Shown piece by piece: positions 52,254-60,173 of a stretch of DNA of 64,000 bases. How positions within the stretch are numbered: the first letter of the stretch is position 1; each line of letters starts with the position of its first letter. The notes under the pieces are model-generated. The model was not told the DNA's origin. It saw only the letters and a program-made list of their open reading frames with translations, and did no database searches. The DNA comes from Garicola koreensis (GTDB taxonomy: Bacteria; Actinomycetota; Actinomycetes; Actinomycetales; Micrococcaceae), in assembly GCF_014195445.1 (NCBI RefSeq), contig NZ_JACIBT010000001.1, positions 62,001 to 126,000 on the forward strand. Direction: 5' to 3'. The translations under genes and the position numbers were made by a program.

Positions 52254-53707
52254 CAATACCGTTCAATTAGGGTTATATGGGTGTAGTCTTGGGGTATGCC
52301 ACGTGTTGGATGGAGGAAGCCAGAATCTGATCGTCGCTTGAGTGACGCGGTCTCGGTGGGTGTGCTGATGCGGGTGTTCCCGCCGGGGCTGGTTGATGAG
52401 GTGATCGAGGCCACCGGCCGAAGGGAGCAGCGGAATCGGCAGTTGCCGGCTCGGGCGATGGCCTATTTCGCTATCGGTATGGCACTGCATACTGATGGTT
52501 CCTATGAGGATGTGGCGTCGCTGGTCACTGATGGGCTGGCCTGGGCAGAGCGGGATGAGATGCCGGCCCGGTTGGCGAATAAGGCGGCGATCTCTCATGC
52601 CCGTACCCGGTTGGGTGCTGAGCCGGTCAAAGAGCTCTTCTGCCGGGCGGCGAAGCCACTGGTCGCCCAGGGTGCCCCGGAGAGTTTCCTGGCCGGACGG
52701 CGGCTTCTCGCCCTCGACGGTACGTGTCTTGATGTGCCTGACACCCCGGCCAATGAGGCCCATTTCGGTCGGCCCGGCACCGCCAAGGGCGAGCGGGCTG
52801 CCTTCCCGCAGGCCCGAATGGTCGCAGTGGCCGAATGCGGCACTCACGCGATCACTGATGCCGAGGTGGTCCCCTACACGGTCTCTGAGGCTGAGGCCTC
52901 TTCCAGCGTGCTGGCCCGCCTGGCCCCGGGGGTGCTGTGTCTGGCTGACCGGGGCATCTACAGCCACACCGCCTGGCAGAACGCCGCCGCAACGGGCGCG
53001 GATCTGTGCTGGCGGGTGCGAGCAAACCTGAAACTGCCGGTGATCGAAGCCCTGGAGGACGGCTCCTGGATCAGTGAGATCTACGATTCGGTCAACGACC
53101 GCAAACGCCAGCATCCGACTCGGGTGCGGGTGATTGAGTACAGCCTCGATGACGGCCGGGACAACGAGGAGACCTACCGGCTGATCACCACCATCTTCAA
53201 CCCTGAGGAAGCTGATGCGCTTCAGTTGGCGGCTGCTTATACCCAGCGGTGGGAGATCGAGACCGCCTTCGATGAGCTGAAGACCCATCAGCGCGGAGCC
53301 CGCGGGGTGTTGCGCTCAGCCAAACCCGAGCTGGTCTACCAAGAGATCTGGGGGCACCTGTGCTGCCACTACGCCATCCGAGTGCTGATGTATGAAGCCA
53401 CCGCCGGCTCCGGCCGGGACCCTGATCGGGCCTCATTCATCACAGCCCTGCACATCAGCCGCCGAACCATCGCCCAGCAGGGCGCTTTTTCCCCCTGACA
53501 CCCCAGACATCCACCAGAGCCTGTGGCGCTATGCCATCCGGGAACTGGCCCACCGGCTGCTGCCCCGCCGACGAGCCCGATCCAACCCACGAGTCGTCAA
53601 ACGCAAATGCACCAGAACCCACGTCAAACGCGCCCACCACTACGACTGGCCCCAGCCCCTACGACGAGGCACCGACGCCATCAAGATCACCTAATTGAAC
53701 GTTATTG
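52254..53707 (+). mobile_element. IS4-family insertion sequence, 1,454 bp, with 10-bp target duplication
   Basis: The ends are imperfect inverted repeats CAATAnCGTTCAATTAGG (left from 52254; right, on the minus strand, from 53707). The flanks are perfect direct repeats CGCTTAACGC at 52244-52253 and 53708-53717. It carries one transposase gene with the IS4 YREK signature, now frameshifted. The intact duplication implies recent insertion, into the right arm of hairpin unit C. Confidence 0.92.
52296..53694 (+). pseudogene. IS4-family transposase, frameshifted near the C-terminus
   Basis: DDE transposase. Acidic residues lie in LLALDGTCLDVPD (about 142-154), CLADRGIYSHTAW (about 215-227) and the YREK box YTQRWEIETAFDELK (about 313-327: Y-2-R-3-E-6-K). 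The first frame stops at 53498 after 400 codons. The C-terminus continues in the next frame (PDTPDIHQSLWRYAIRELAH to GTDAIKIT, stop at 53694). One extra base in the T5C5 run at 53486-53495 accounts for this; without it the protein would be about 466 aa. A programmed shift cannot be excluded. Confidence 0.85.
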
Positions 53708-53791
53708 CGCTTAACGCCCACCTGCGGCCCGGGGGCACCCACTTGCGGCACAGCGGAGTCGCAGGGGCGTGCTGGGGGCGTCCGGTGGCCA

Positions 53792-53797
53792 TAGGAT
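53792..53797 (+). promoter_or_regulatory. -10 element of tatD (leaderless type)
   Basis: TAGGAT is followed by 8 nt and GTG 53806. No Shine-Dalgarno site. It lies 85 bp downstream of the IS right end. Confidence 0.5.
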
Positions 53798-53805
53798 GGG
53801 ATGCT

Positions 53806-54765
53806 GTGAGCCATCAGCAGAGCGTGACCCCCGGAGAGACCCCGCAGGCCTACATCCCCACCGCGGGGCACACTGAGCACGACGACGCCCCGGCGCGCAG
53901 CCAGACCGAGGAGAAGTCCAAGAAGCGGCGCCGCCTGCAGTACCCGCCGGCCCCGGAGCCGCTGCCGGTGCCGGTGCTCGACAATCACGCACACCTGGAC
54001 TTCCGTGACGGGCTGGTGCAGGTCACCGTGGAACAGCACCTGGACGCGGCCCAGCAGGTCGGCGTCGCCGGTGCCGTGCTGGTGGGCTATGACCTGGCCA
54101 GCAGTGAATTCTCTGTAGAGGCCGCCCACGCCGAGCCCCGCGCCAAGGCCGCCGTCGCCCTGCACCCCAACGACGCCCCGCACCTGCTCGAGCAGAAGAC
54201 CTACGACGACGCCTTCTCCCGTATCACCCAGCTGGCGCAGGACCCAGAGGTGGTCGCTGTCGGCGAGACCGGCCTGGACTACTTCCGCACCGGCGAGTGG
54301 GGTCGGGACCACCAGGTGCGCAGCTTCCGCGACCACATCGCGCTGGCCGCCCAGACCGGCAAAGCGATGCAGATCCATGACCGTGAGGCTCACCAAGACA
54401 TCGTCTCCGTCCTCAAGGATGCGCCCGCCCTGCCTGAGAGGGTGGTCTTCCACTGCTTCTCGGCCGACGCCGAACTGGCGCGGATCTGCAACGCCAACGG
54501 CTGGTTCATGAGCTTCGCCGGCACGGTGACGTTCAAGAACGCCGAGTCGCTGCGCGAGGCGCTCGCCGTCGCCGATCCGCAGCTGATCCTGGTGGAGACT
54601 GACTGCCCGTTCCTCACCCCCCACCCCTACCGCGGCCAGCCGAATGCCCCATACATGATCCCGCAGACCATGCGGCTGATGGCCCAGGTGCGCGGCAGCG
54701 ACCTCAGCCAGCTCTGCCAGCAGGTCATGTTCAACACCGCCCAGGCCTACGGTGCGTGGACGTGA
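53806..54765 (+). CDS. tatD: TatD family metal-dependent hydrolase (DNase-like)
   Basis: 319 aa TIM-barrel hydrolase; TatD proteins act as Mg-dependent 3'-5' exonucleases. Metal-site motifs: LDNHAHLDF (about 59-67), VGETGLDYF (about 151-159, Glu), QIHDREAHQD (about 189-198), VFHCFSADAE (about 215-224) and the late Asp in ETDCPFLTPHPYRG (about 265-278). The first 50 residues are polar and absent from short TatDs. The GTGA overlap with rsmA and the order tatD-rsmA-ispE are conserved in Actinobacteria. Confidence 0.92.
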   Translation: MSHQQSVTPGETPQAYIPTAGHTEHDDAPARSQTEEKSKKRRRLQYPPAPEPLPVPVLDNHAHLDFRDGLVQVTVEQHLDAAQQVGVAGAVLVGYDLASSEFSVEAAHAEPRAKAAVALHPNDAPHLLEQKTYDDAFSRITQLAQDPEVVAVGETGLDYFRTGEWGRDHQVRSFRDHIALAAQTGKAMQIHDREAHQDIVSVLKDAPALPERVVFHCFSADAELARICNANGWFMSFAGTVTFKNAESLREALAVADPQLILVETDCPFLTPHPYRGQPNAPYMIPQTMRLMAQVRGSDLSQLCQQVMFNTAQAYGAWT

Positions 54766-55634
54766 GCGCGCAGGCCGGCAAGCCTCGGCTGCTCTCTGCG
54801 GCCGATATTCGTCAGCTGGCCGATCAGCTGGGGGTCCGGCCCACCAAACAGCGCGGCCAGAACTTCGTGATAGACCCCAACACGATCCGCCGCATCGTGG
54901 GGTTGGCGCAGCTGGAGGGCACCGAACACGTCCTGGAGGTCGGCCCCGGCCTGGGGTCGCTGACGCTCGGTCTGCTGGATGAGGCTGCACACGTCACCGC
55001 CGTCGAGATTGATGCCGCGCTCGCCGCCCACCTGCCTGCTACGGTCCAGCGGCTGCGCGGCCACCGCACCGATCAGCTGCGCGTGCTGCATCAGGACGCG
55101 CTGAGGATCACCGCCGACGACGTCGACTCTCCCCAGGTGCTGGTGGCCAATCTGCCCTACAACGTGGCCGTTCCGGTGGTGCTGCACCTGCTGCAGGTGC
55201 TGCCCAGCCTCACCAAGGGCCTGATCATGGTGCAGGAGGAGGTGGCGGATCGGCTCGCCGCCGGCCCCGGCTCAAAGATCTATGGTGTGCCCAGCGCGAA
55301 GATCGCCTGGGACACCGAGGCGCGCAAAGTGGGAGTGGTCGGCACCAAGGTCTTTTGGCCCGAGCCGCGCGTCTCCTCTGGGCTGGTGCGCTTCCAACGC
55401 CGCACACCTGCATCCTCCTCTGTCACCCGGGAGCAGGTGTTCACAGTGATCGATGCCGCCTTCGCTCAGCGTCGTAAGACCCTGCGCGCCGCCCTGGCGC
55501 CGGTGGCCGGCTCCGCAGCAGCGGCGGCCGCAGCCCTGCAGCAGGCCGGGGTCGACCCCGTCGCCCGCGGCGAAACCCTGGATACTGCCGCCTTCGCGCG
55601 CATTGCAGCGGCGCTGAACCCAGACGACGCCTGA
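54762..55634 (+). CDS. rsmA: 16S rRNA (adenine(1518)/(1519)-N6)-dimethyltransferase
   Basis: KsgA/RsmA dimethylates two adenines in helix 45 during small-subunit maturation. 290 aa. Motifs: KQRGQNFVIDPNTI (about 29-42), SAM loop VLEVGPGLGSLTLGLL (about 60-75), VEIDAAL, the catalytic NLPYNVAVPV (about 129-138) and FWPEPRVSSGLVRF (about 199-212). GTG 54762 overlaps the tatD stop (GTGA); GTG 54756 would add two residues. Confidence 0.95.
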   Translation: MSAQAGKPRLLSAADIRQLADQLGVRPTKQRGQNFVIDPNTIRRIVGLAQLEGTEHVLEVGPGLGSLTLGLLDEAAHVTAVEIDAALAAHLPATVQRLRGHRTDQLRVLHQDALRITADDVDSPQVLVANLPYNVAVPVVLHLLQVLPSLTKGLIMVQEEVADRLAAGPGSKIYGVPSAKIAWDTEARKVGVVGTKVFWPEPRVSSGLVRFQRRTPASSSVTREQVFTVIDAAFAQRRKTLRAALAPVAGSAAAAAAALQQAGVDPVARGETLDTAAFARIAAALNPDDA

Positions 55635-55706
55635 CGCGTGGTTCGCGCAGTAGGCGGCTGGCCTGCCGGCCGCGCGTCTGACACCGGCGGCATCAGCAGT
55701 CTCGGC

Positions 55707-55712
55707 TACCGT
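55707..55712 (+). promoter_or_regulatory. -10 element of ispE (leaderless type)
   Basis: TACCGT is followed by 8 nt and ATG 55721, with no Shine-Dalgarno site between. Confidence 0.4.
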
Positions 55713-55720
55713 TGAGTGAT

Positions 55721-56761
55721 ATGCGAGACAGCGAGTTCTTCGGCCACGTCACCGCGCTGGCCCCAGGCAAAGTGAACCTGAGCCTGCGGGTGGGTCCGCT
55801 GCGCGATGATGGGTATCACGACGTCGCCACCCTGTACTTCGCGGTGTCGCTCTACGAAGAGGTCACAGCAGCGCCCCGGGACGACGGCGCCATCACCGTG
55901 AGTCTCTCGCACCGCTCAGCGTTCACCAGTGTCGATCACAAAGACCCGCAGTCCGGCAGAACGCTCACCGCCGAGGTGCCCTTGGACAGCAACAACATCG
56001 CCTACCGGGCCGCCGAACTGCTGCGCCAGACCCTGCAGCAGCGTCAGGCCTCGGTGCTCAGCTTCCCGGCGAACAGCTCAGAGGTCAGCAGCTCAGAGGC
56101 CCCCGGCCCCAGCGGCGGGGTGGATCTGACCATCACCAAGAACGTGCCGATCGCCGGGGGGATGGGCGGCGGCTCAGCTGACGCCGCGGCGGCGCTCTTG
56201 GCCTGCTCGGCACTGTGGGAAGCGGGACTCACCAAGGATCAGCTGGCCGAACTGGGTGCGAACCTGGGAGCAGATGTGCCCTTCAGCATTCTGGGCGGAG
56301 CGGCCGTGGGCCAGGGGGCCGGCGAGGAGCTCTCTCCGCTGCTCACCCGCGGAGAGCTGCACCTGGTGCTGGTGCCCGCGTCGGTGGGGCTCTCCACCCC
56401 GCAGGTCTATCAGACGCTTGACACGCTGCGTGCCGAGGCATCAATCACCGCTGAGGTCCCCGAGCTGGACGCCGACCTGGTGCGCGCGGTGTGCACCAGC
56501 GACACTGCTCAGATCGCCGCCCTGATGGGCAACGAGCTGCAGGCGGCCGCCGTGCATCTGACTCCCGACCTGGAGGACATGATGGACGCTGGTATGGCCG
56601 AGGGCGCCCTGCAGGGCATCGTCTCCGGATCCGGGCCCACGGTGATGTTCCTGGTCCACGACGCCGCCGCAGCAGTGCAGCTGGCCACCCGGTTGGAGGA
56701 GAGCACCGGGGTGTGGGCGATCCCGGTCACCGGCCCCGCCTCCGGGGCTCGGCTGCTGTAG
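55721..56761 (+). CDS. ispE: 4-diphosphocytidyl-2-C-methyl-D-erythritol kinase
   Basis: Phosphorylates CDP-ME in the MEP isoprenoid pathway. 346 aa GHMP kinase: the N-terminal APGKVNLSLRVGPLRDDGYHD (read as about residues 10-30), the ATP loop PIAGGMGGGSADAAAALLA (about 144-162) and the C-terminal GSGPTVMFLV (about 302-311). A Ser-rich insert (about 108-133, NSSEVSSSEAPGPSGG) lengthens it compared with short homologues. TTG 55712 is the upstream alternative start; ATG 55721 fits the -10 spacing. Confidence 0.93.
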   Translation: MRDSEFFGHVTALAPGKVNLSLRVGPLRDDGYHDVATLYFAVSLYEEVTAAPRDDGAITVSLSHRSAFTSVDHKDPQSGRTLTAEVPLDSNNIAYRAAELLRQTLQQRQASVLSFPANSSEVSSSEAPGPSGGVDLTITKNVPIAGGMGGGSADAAAALLACSALWEAGLTKDQLAELGANLGADVPFSILGGAAVGQGAGEELSPLLTRGELHLVLVPASVGLSTPQVYQTLDTLRAEASITAEVPELDADLVRAVCTSDTAQIAALMGNELQAAAVHLTPDLEDMMDAGMAEGALQGIVSGSGPTVMFLVHDAAAAVQLATRLEESTGVWAIPVTGPASGARLL

Positions 56762-56765
56762 CGGC

Positions 56766-57545
56766 TCAGCCGAGGGTCTCGCCGATCCCCATCCCCAAGG
56801 AGGTGAGCGCCCCGACGAACGCCAGGACGATCACCGTCCGGCGGGCCAGCAGGTCACTGACCCACGGTCGGATGACGTGGGCGATCAGCAGTCCCGTCAG
56901 GATGGCAGCCAGGCAGCCGACCCAGAACCACCAGGGAAATGCCGGGAACTCATCGCCGCTGATGGCCCATTTGGTGCCGAAGCCACCAATGGAGACCATC
57001 ACCCACATCGGCTGCATAGTGGCGGCGAAGGTTCGGATGCGCCACCGGGAGAGCACCGTATAGATGGTGATCGCAGGCCCGCCGACTCCAGCCAGCACCA
57101 CGCCGGCGCCCACACCTGCGCCGGTCAGCCCCCGTGCCAGTCCGCCATCCACCGCGCGACTGGTACGGCTGGCCACCAGTGAGACGCTCAGCCCCAGGAT
57201 CACCAGCACGGCGACCACAATATAGAGCGGACCCTGGGGCGTGGCCGCCGCCAGCCACCCGAACAGCGGCATCACCGCCAGCGCCGCGGGAACAATGATC
57301 GCCAACTTCGACCACTCAATGTCCTTCCACACCAGCGGGACCACCAGGGCCGGGGCCACAATGGCGAGCACATTGGTGAGCATCACCCCGGCGTGGGGAC
57401 CGATCATGACCACCACGAACGGTGCCAGCATCATCGCGAATCCCACTCCGGTGAGCCGCTGCAGAACCACCGCCAGCACCAGCAGAGCAATGATGGTCAC
57501 CGCCACCAGCAGATCTGCGCTCATCTGTGCTGCAGTCTCCCTCAC
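56766..57545 (-). CDS. TSUP family membrane transporter (TauE/SafE-like)
   Basis: 259 aa with about eight hydrophobic segments in the TauE/SafE pattern: GVGFAMMLAPFVVVMIGPHA (about 33-52), SVSLVASRTSRAVDG (about 120) and GVGAGVVLAGVGGPAITIYT (about 145-164), the repeated half-signature. Substrates in the family are small sulfur- or carbon-containing anions such as sulfite or sulfoacetate; this one cannot be assigned. GTG 57545 or ATG 57524 could start it. It converges with ispE (4 bp) and is divergent from the ABC-F gene. Confidence 0.82.
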   Translation of the reverse strand: MRETAAQMSADLLVAVTIIALLVLAVVLQRLTGVGFAMMLAPFVVVMIGPHAGVMLTNVLAIVAPALVVPLVWKDIEWSKLAIIVPAALAVMPLFGWLAAATPQGPLYIVVAVLVILGLSVSLVASRTSRAVDGGLARGLTGAGVGAGVVLAGVGGPAITIYTVLSRWRIRTFAATMQPMWVMVSIGGFGTKWAISGDEFPAFPWWFWVGCLAAILTGLLIAHVIRPWVSDLLARRTVIVLAFVGALTSLGMGIGETLG

Positions 57546-57616
57546 CTCGTGCTCACCCCGGCGCCGGTGCGCCCCGGGCCTCCACCCTATCGGTGAGCAC
57601 TGTGGCCCAGGGACGA

Positions 57617-57622
57617 TAGGGT
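57617..57622 (+). promoter_or_regulatory. -10 element of the ABC-F gene (leaderless type)
   Basis: TAGGGT is followed by 8 nt and GTG 57631; no Shine-Dalgarno site is present. Confidence 0.5.
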
Positions 57623-57630
57623 TAACAACC

Positions 57631-59514
57631 GTGGTTCATCTGCTTGGAGCCGAAGGGCTCTCCATCACGTACGGCACCCGCACTGTCCTTGAGGACCTCA
57701 CGCTGGGGGTGGATCAGGGCGACCGCATTGGGGTGGTGGGCCGCAACGGCGACGGCAAATCGACCCTGATGCGTCTGCTGGCCCGACGCGGCGAGCCGGA
57801 CGCCGGGAGGGTCACCTGGCGAGGCGGTGTCTCTGTAGGATTCCTGGACCAGCAGGACGTCCTGGACCACACCCAGACACTGCGCGCGACAGTGCTCGGC
57901 GACGCCGCCGACCACGAATGGGCCTCTGACAGCCGCAAACGCGACATCGTAGATGGCCTGCTCGGCGGTCTCGGCTGGGAGAGCGCGATCGGGTCGCTCT
58001 CCGGCGGCCAGCGCCGCAGGGTGGCGCTGGCCCAGCTGCTGATGCAGGACCACGATGTGATCATGCTCGATGAGCCGACCAACCACCTCGACGTCGAAGG
58101 TGTCGCCTGGCTGGCGCATCACATGAAGACCCGGTGGAAGCACGGTGAGGGCGCCTTCCTGGTGGTCACCCACGACCGCTGGTTCCTCGACGAAGTCTGC
58201 ACGCTCACCTGGGAGGTCCACGACGCCACCGTGGACTCCTTCGACGGCGGCTATGCCGCCTACACTCTGGCCAGAGCCGAACGTGACCGCAGTGCCGCCG
58301 CGGCCGAGCAGAAGCGCCAGCAGCTGGTGAAGAAGGAGCTTGCCTGGCTGCGCCGCGGCGCCCCAGCAAGGACCTCGAAGCCCAAGTTCCGCATCGATGC
58401 CGCCAACGCTCTCATCAACGACGTGCCCGAGCCCCGCGACCAGGTGAGCCTGAAGCGCATGGCCACCGCGCGGCTCGGCAAGGACGTGCTGGACGTGGAG
58501 AGCGTCACACACTCCGCGGCGAAGACCGGGCCCCCGCTGTTCGAGGACATCACCCTGCGGCTCGGGCCGGGGGAGCGGGTCGGTCTGGTCGGCGTCAACG
58601 GTGCCGGCAAGTCCACACTGCTGCGCCTGCTGGACGGTCAGGTTGAGCCCGACGCCGGACGGGTCAAGCGCGGCAAAACGGTGAAGACAGCGGTGCTGAC
58701 CCAGGATGTCACCGAGCTGATGCAGCACCAGCATAGGCGCGTGCTGGAGGTCATGACCGAGCACAAGTCCACCTTCAACGTCGGCGGCAAGGAGTTCAGC
58801 GGCTCCCAGCTGCTGGAGACCCTCGGGTTCAGCAAATCACGGCAATGGACCCCAGTCGGCGACCTCTCCGGCGGTGAGCGACGCAGACTTCAGCTGCTGA
58901 AGCTGCTGACCGGTGAGCCCAACGTGCTCATGCTCGATGAGCCCACCAACGACCTGGACACCGACACGCTGGCCGCGATGGAGGACCTGCTGGACGGATG
59001 GCCGGGAACCCTGATCGTGGTCAGCCACGACCGGTACCTGCTGGAACGCGTCACCGACCACCAGGTGGCGCTGCTGGGTGACGCGAAGCTGCGCGCCCTG
59101 CCCGGCGGGGTGGAGCAGTATCTGCGTATCCGATCCGGCAAAGAGGAAGCCCCCGCCGTCGACGGCCGCACCTACCGCGGACAGAGCTCGACGACGGCCG
59201 CTCAGACGCCCCAGCGCACCGCCGCTCGCTCTGCGGCTCAGCCACCTCCGCAGGACACTGGGGCCGACAACTCCACTGCGGGCCCTTCCGAGGGGGAGAA
59301 GCGGCAGGCGCGCAAAGTCATGCGGCGGGTGGAGAGGCAGATGGAGAAGTTCTCCCTGCGCCGAGCCGAGCTCCATGAGCTGATGGCTGATTCCTCCCAC
59401 GCCGCTGAGGTGGAGAGGCTGACAGAGCTGCAGGAGGAGCTCAGCAGCGTTGAGGAGGAGCTGGCCGAAGCCGAAGAGGCTTGGTTGGAAGCCTCAGAGG
59501 TGGCAGAGTCTTAG
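57631..59514 (+). CDS. ABC-F family ATPase (Uup/EttA-like)
   Basis: 627 aa, two ABC domains and no membrane part; ABC-F proteins act on the ribosome. Walker A GRNGDGKST (about 36-44) and GVNGAGKST (about 322-330), signatures SLSGGQRRR and DLSGGERRR, Walker B VIMLDEPTNHLD and VLMLDEPTNDLD. The inter-domain P-site tRNA linker (about 222-275, KKELAWLRRGAPARTSKPKF) is Uup-like. A Pro/Ala-rich stretch and a Glu-rich coiled coil (about 555-620) end the protein, also as in Uup. Start is GTG 57631. Confidence 0.9.
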   Translation: MVHLLGAEGLSITYGTRTVLEDLTLGVDQGDRIGVVGRNGDGKSTLMRLLARRGEPDAGRVTWRGGVSVGFLDQQDVLDHTQTLRATVLGDAADHEWASDSRKRDIVDGLLGGLGWESAIGSLSGGQRRRVALAQLLMQDHDVIMLDEPTNHLDVEGVAWLAHHMKTRWKHGEGAFLVVTHDRWFLDEVCTLTWEVHDATVDSFDGGYAAYTLARAERDRSAAAAEQKRQQLVKKELAWLRRGAPARTSKPKFRIDAANALINDVPEPRDQVSLKRMATARLGKDVLDVESVTHSAAKTGPPLFEDITLRLGPGERVGLVGVNGAGKSTLLRLLDGQVEPDAGRVKRGKTVKTAVLTQDVTELMQHQHRRVLEVMTEHKSTFNVGGKEFSGSQLLETLGFSKSRQWTPVGDLSGGERRRLQLLKLLTGEPNVLMLDEPTNDLDTDTLAAMEDLLDGWPGTLIVVSHDRYLLERVTDHQVALLGDAKLRALPGGVEQYLRIRSGKEEAPAVDGRTYRGQSSTTAAQTPQRTAARSAAQPPPQDTGADNSTAGPSEGEKRQARKVMRRVERQMEKFSLRRAELHELMADSSHAAEVERLTELQEELSSVEEELAEAEEAWLEASEVAES

Positions 59515-59525
59515 CCGACGCATCG

Positions 59526-59550
59526 CTGGGGCCCCGAGCGGCGGCCCCGG
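59526..59550 (+). terminator. GC-rich hairpin after the ABC-F gene
   Basis: GGGGCC (59528-59533) and GGCCCC (59543-59548) can pair across a 9-nt loop, 14 bp after the stop codon. No T-run follows. Confidence 0.35.
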
Positions 59551-59599
59551 ACCCAGATCCCTGTGACGTTCGATTCGCCGCAGAGCGTGCCTCATTGGG

Positions 59600-59635
59600 T
59601 ACCCTGGAGAAGATCTGCGTACCTGCTTTTGGAGG
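59600..59635 (+). promoter_or_regulatory. -10 element and ribosome-binding site of a 30-aa membrane peptide gene
   Basis: TACCCT (59600-59605) would start transcription near 59612. GGAGG at 59631-59635 precedes GTG 59648 by 12 nt. Confidence 0.35.
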
Positions 59636-59647
59636 AACACTACTCTC

Positions 59648-59740
59648 GTGAAGAATGGGGCCCTGACCCAAGCCGTCGCTATTCTGCTCGTCGTGCTGCT
59701 GTTTGCCGGCATAGGACTCGGCGCCATCGGCACACTCTAG
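59648..59740 (+). CDS. Small (30-aa) predicted membrane peptide
   Basis: GTG 59648 to TAG 59740. The product starts KNGALTQ after the initiator and is then almost entirely hydrophobic (AVAILLVVLLFAGIGLGAIG), a single membrane helix. A -10 box and GGAGG site upstream support expression. It could act as a small membrane regulator; no family recognised. It is independent of the ABC-F gene and converges with pcaC. Confidence 0.45.
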   Translation: MKNGALTQAVAILLVVLLFAGIGLGAIGTL

Positions 59741-59789
59741 TGGACGGTGTCCTCGCTGACCGGCACGTACGGCGTTCGGTGTCGGTCGA

Positions 59790-60173
59790 CTACTGTTCGC
59801 CCAGTTCTTCGGCCAGTACGCGTTTGCCGATGCCGAAGGCGACGTTGGCGGCTGGCACCGAGCAGTAGATCGCCGACTGCAGGAACACCTCTTTGATCTC
59901 TTCGGCGCTCATGCCGTTGCGCAGTGCGGCCCGAATGTGCATCTCCAGCTCCTCCCAATAGCCGCCAGCGATCATTGCGGTCAGCGTGATAGCCGAACGG
60001 GTGGTCCTGGACAGCCCGGGACGAGTCCAGATCGAGCCCCACGCGTAGCGGGTGATGAGCTCCTGGAAGTCCTCGGTGAACGCGTTCTTCGCCTCTTCCG
60101 CACGGTCAACATGGGCATCTGAGAGCACCTCACGGCGCACCCGCATACCTTCCTCGTAGGTGTCATCAGCCAA
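59790..60173 (-). CDS. pcaC: 4-carboxymuconolactone decarboxylase
   Basis: Converts 4-carboxymuconolactone to 3-oxoadipate enol-lactone. 127 aa, a standalone PcaC rather than a PcaD-PcaC fusion. The CMD core is ITRYAWGSIWTRPGLSRTTR (about 40-59), GGYWEELEMHIRAALRNGMS (about 70-89) and EVFLQSAIYCSVPAANVAFG (about 95-114). Last gene of pcaHGBDC; the start overlaps the pcaD stop by 8 bp. Confidence 0.92.
   Translation of the reverse strand: MADDTYEEGMRVRREVLSDAHVDRAEEAKNAFTEDFQELITRYAWGSIWTRPGLSRTTRSAITLTAMIAGGYWEELEMHIRAALRNGMSAEEIKEVFLQSAIYCSVPAANVAFGIGKRVLAEELGEQ

Larger units (their letters stand above)
52197..53721. repeat. 61-bp hairpin unit C, split by the IS4-family element
   Basis: Left arm 52197-52217 is identical to unit B. 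The loop is 52218-52236 (19 nt, different sequence). The right arm begins at 52237 and is interrupted after 52253; removing the IS and one copy of the target duplication restores its last four bases at 53718-53721. The restored arm pairs with only two mismatches (arm positions 11 and 13). The 135 bp between the DUF559 start and this unit hold no gene. Confidence 0.75.

Noticed and set aside
52296-53694. Programmed frameshift as the firm explanation for the split transposase
   Set aside because: IS4 elements normally have one frame; a single-base change or read error in the T5C5 run is simpler.
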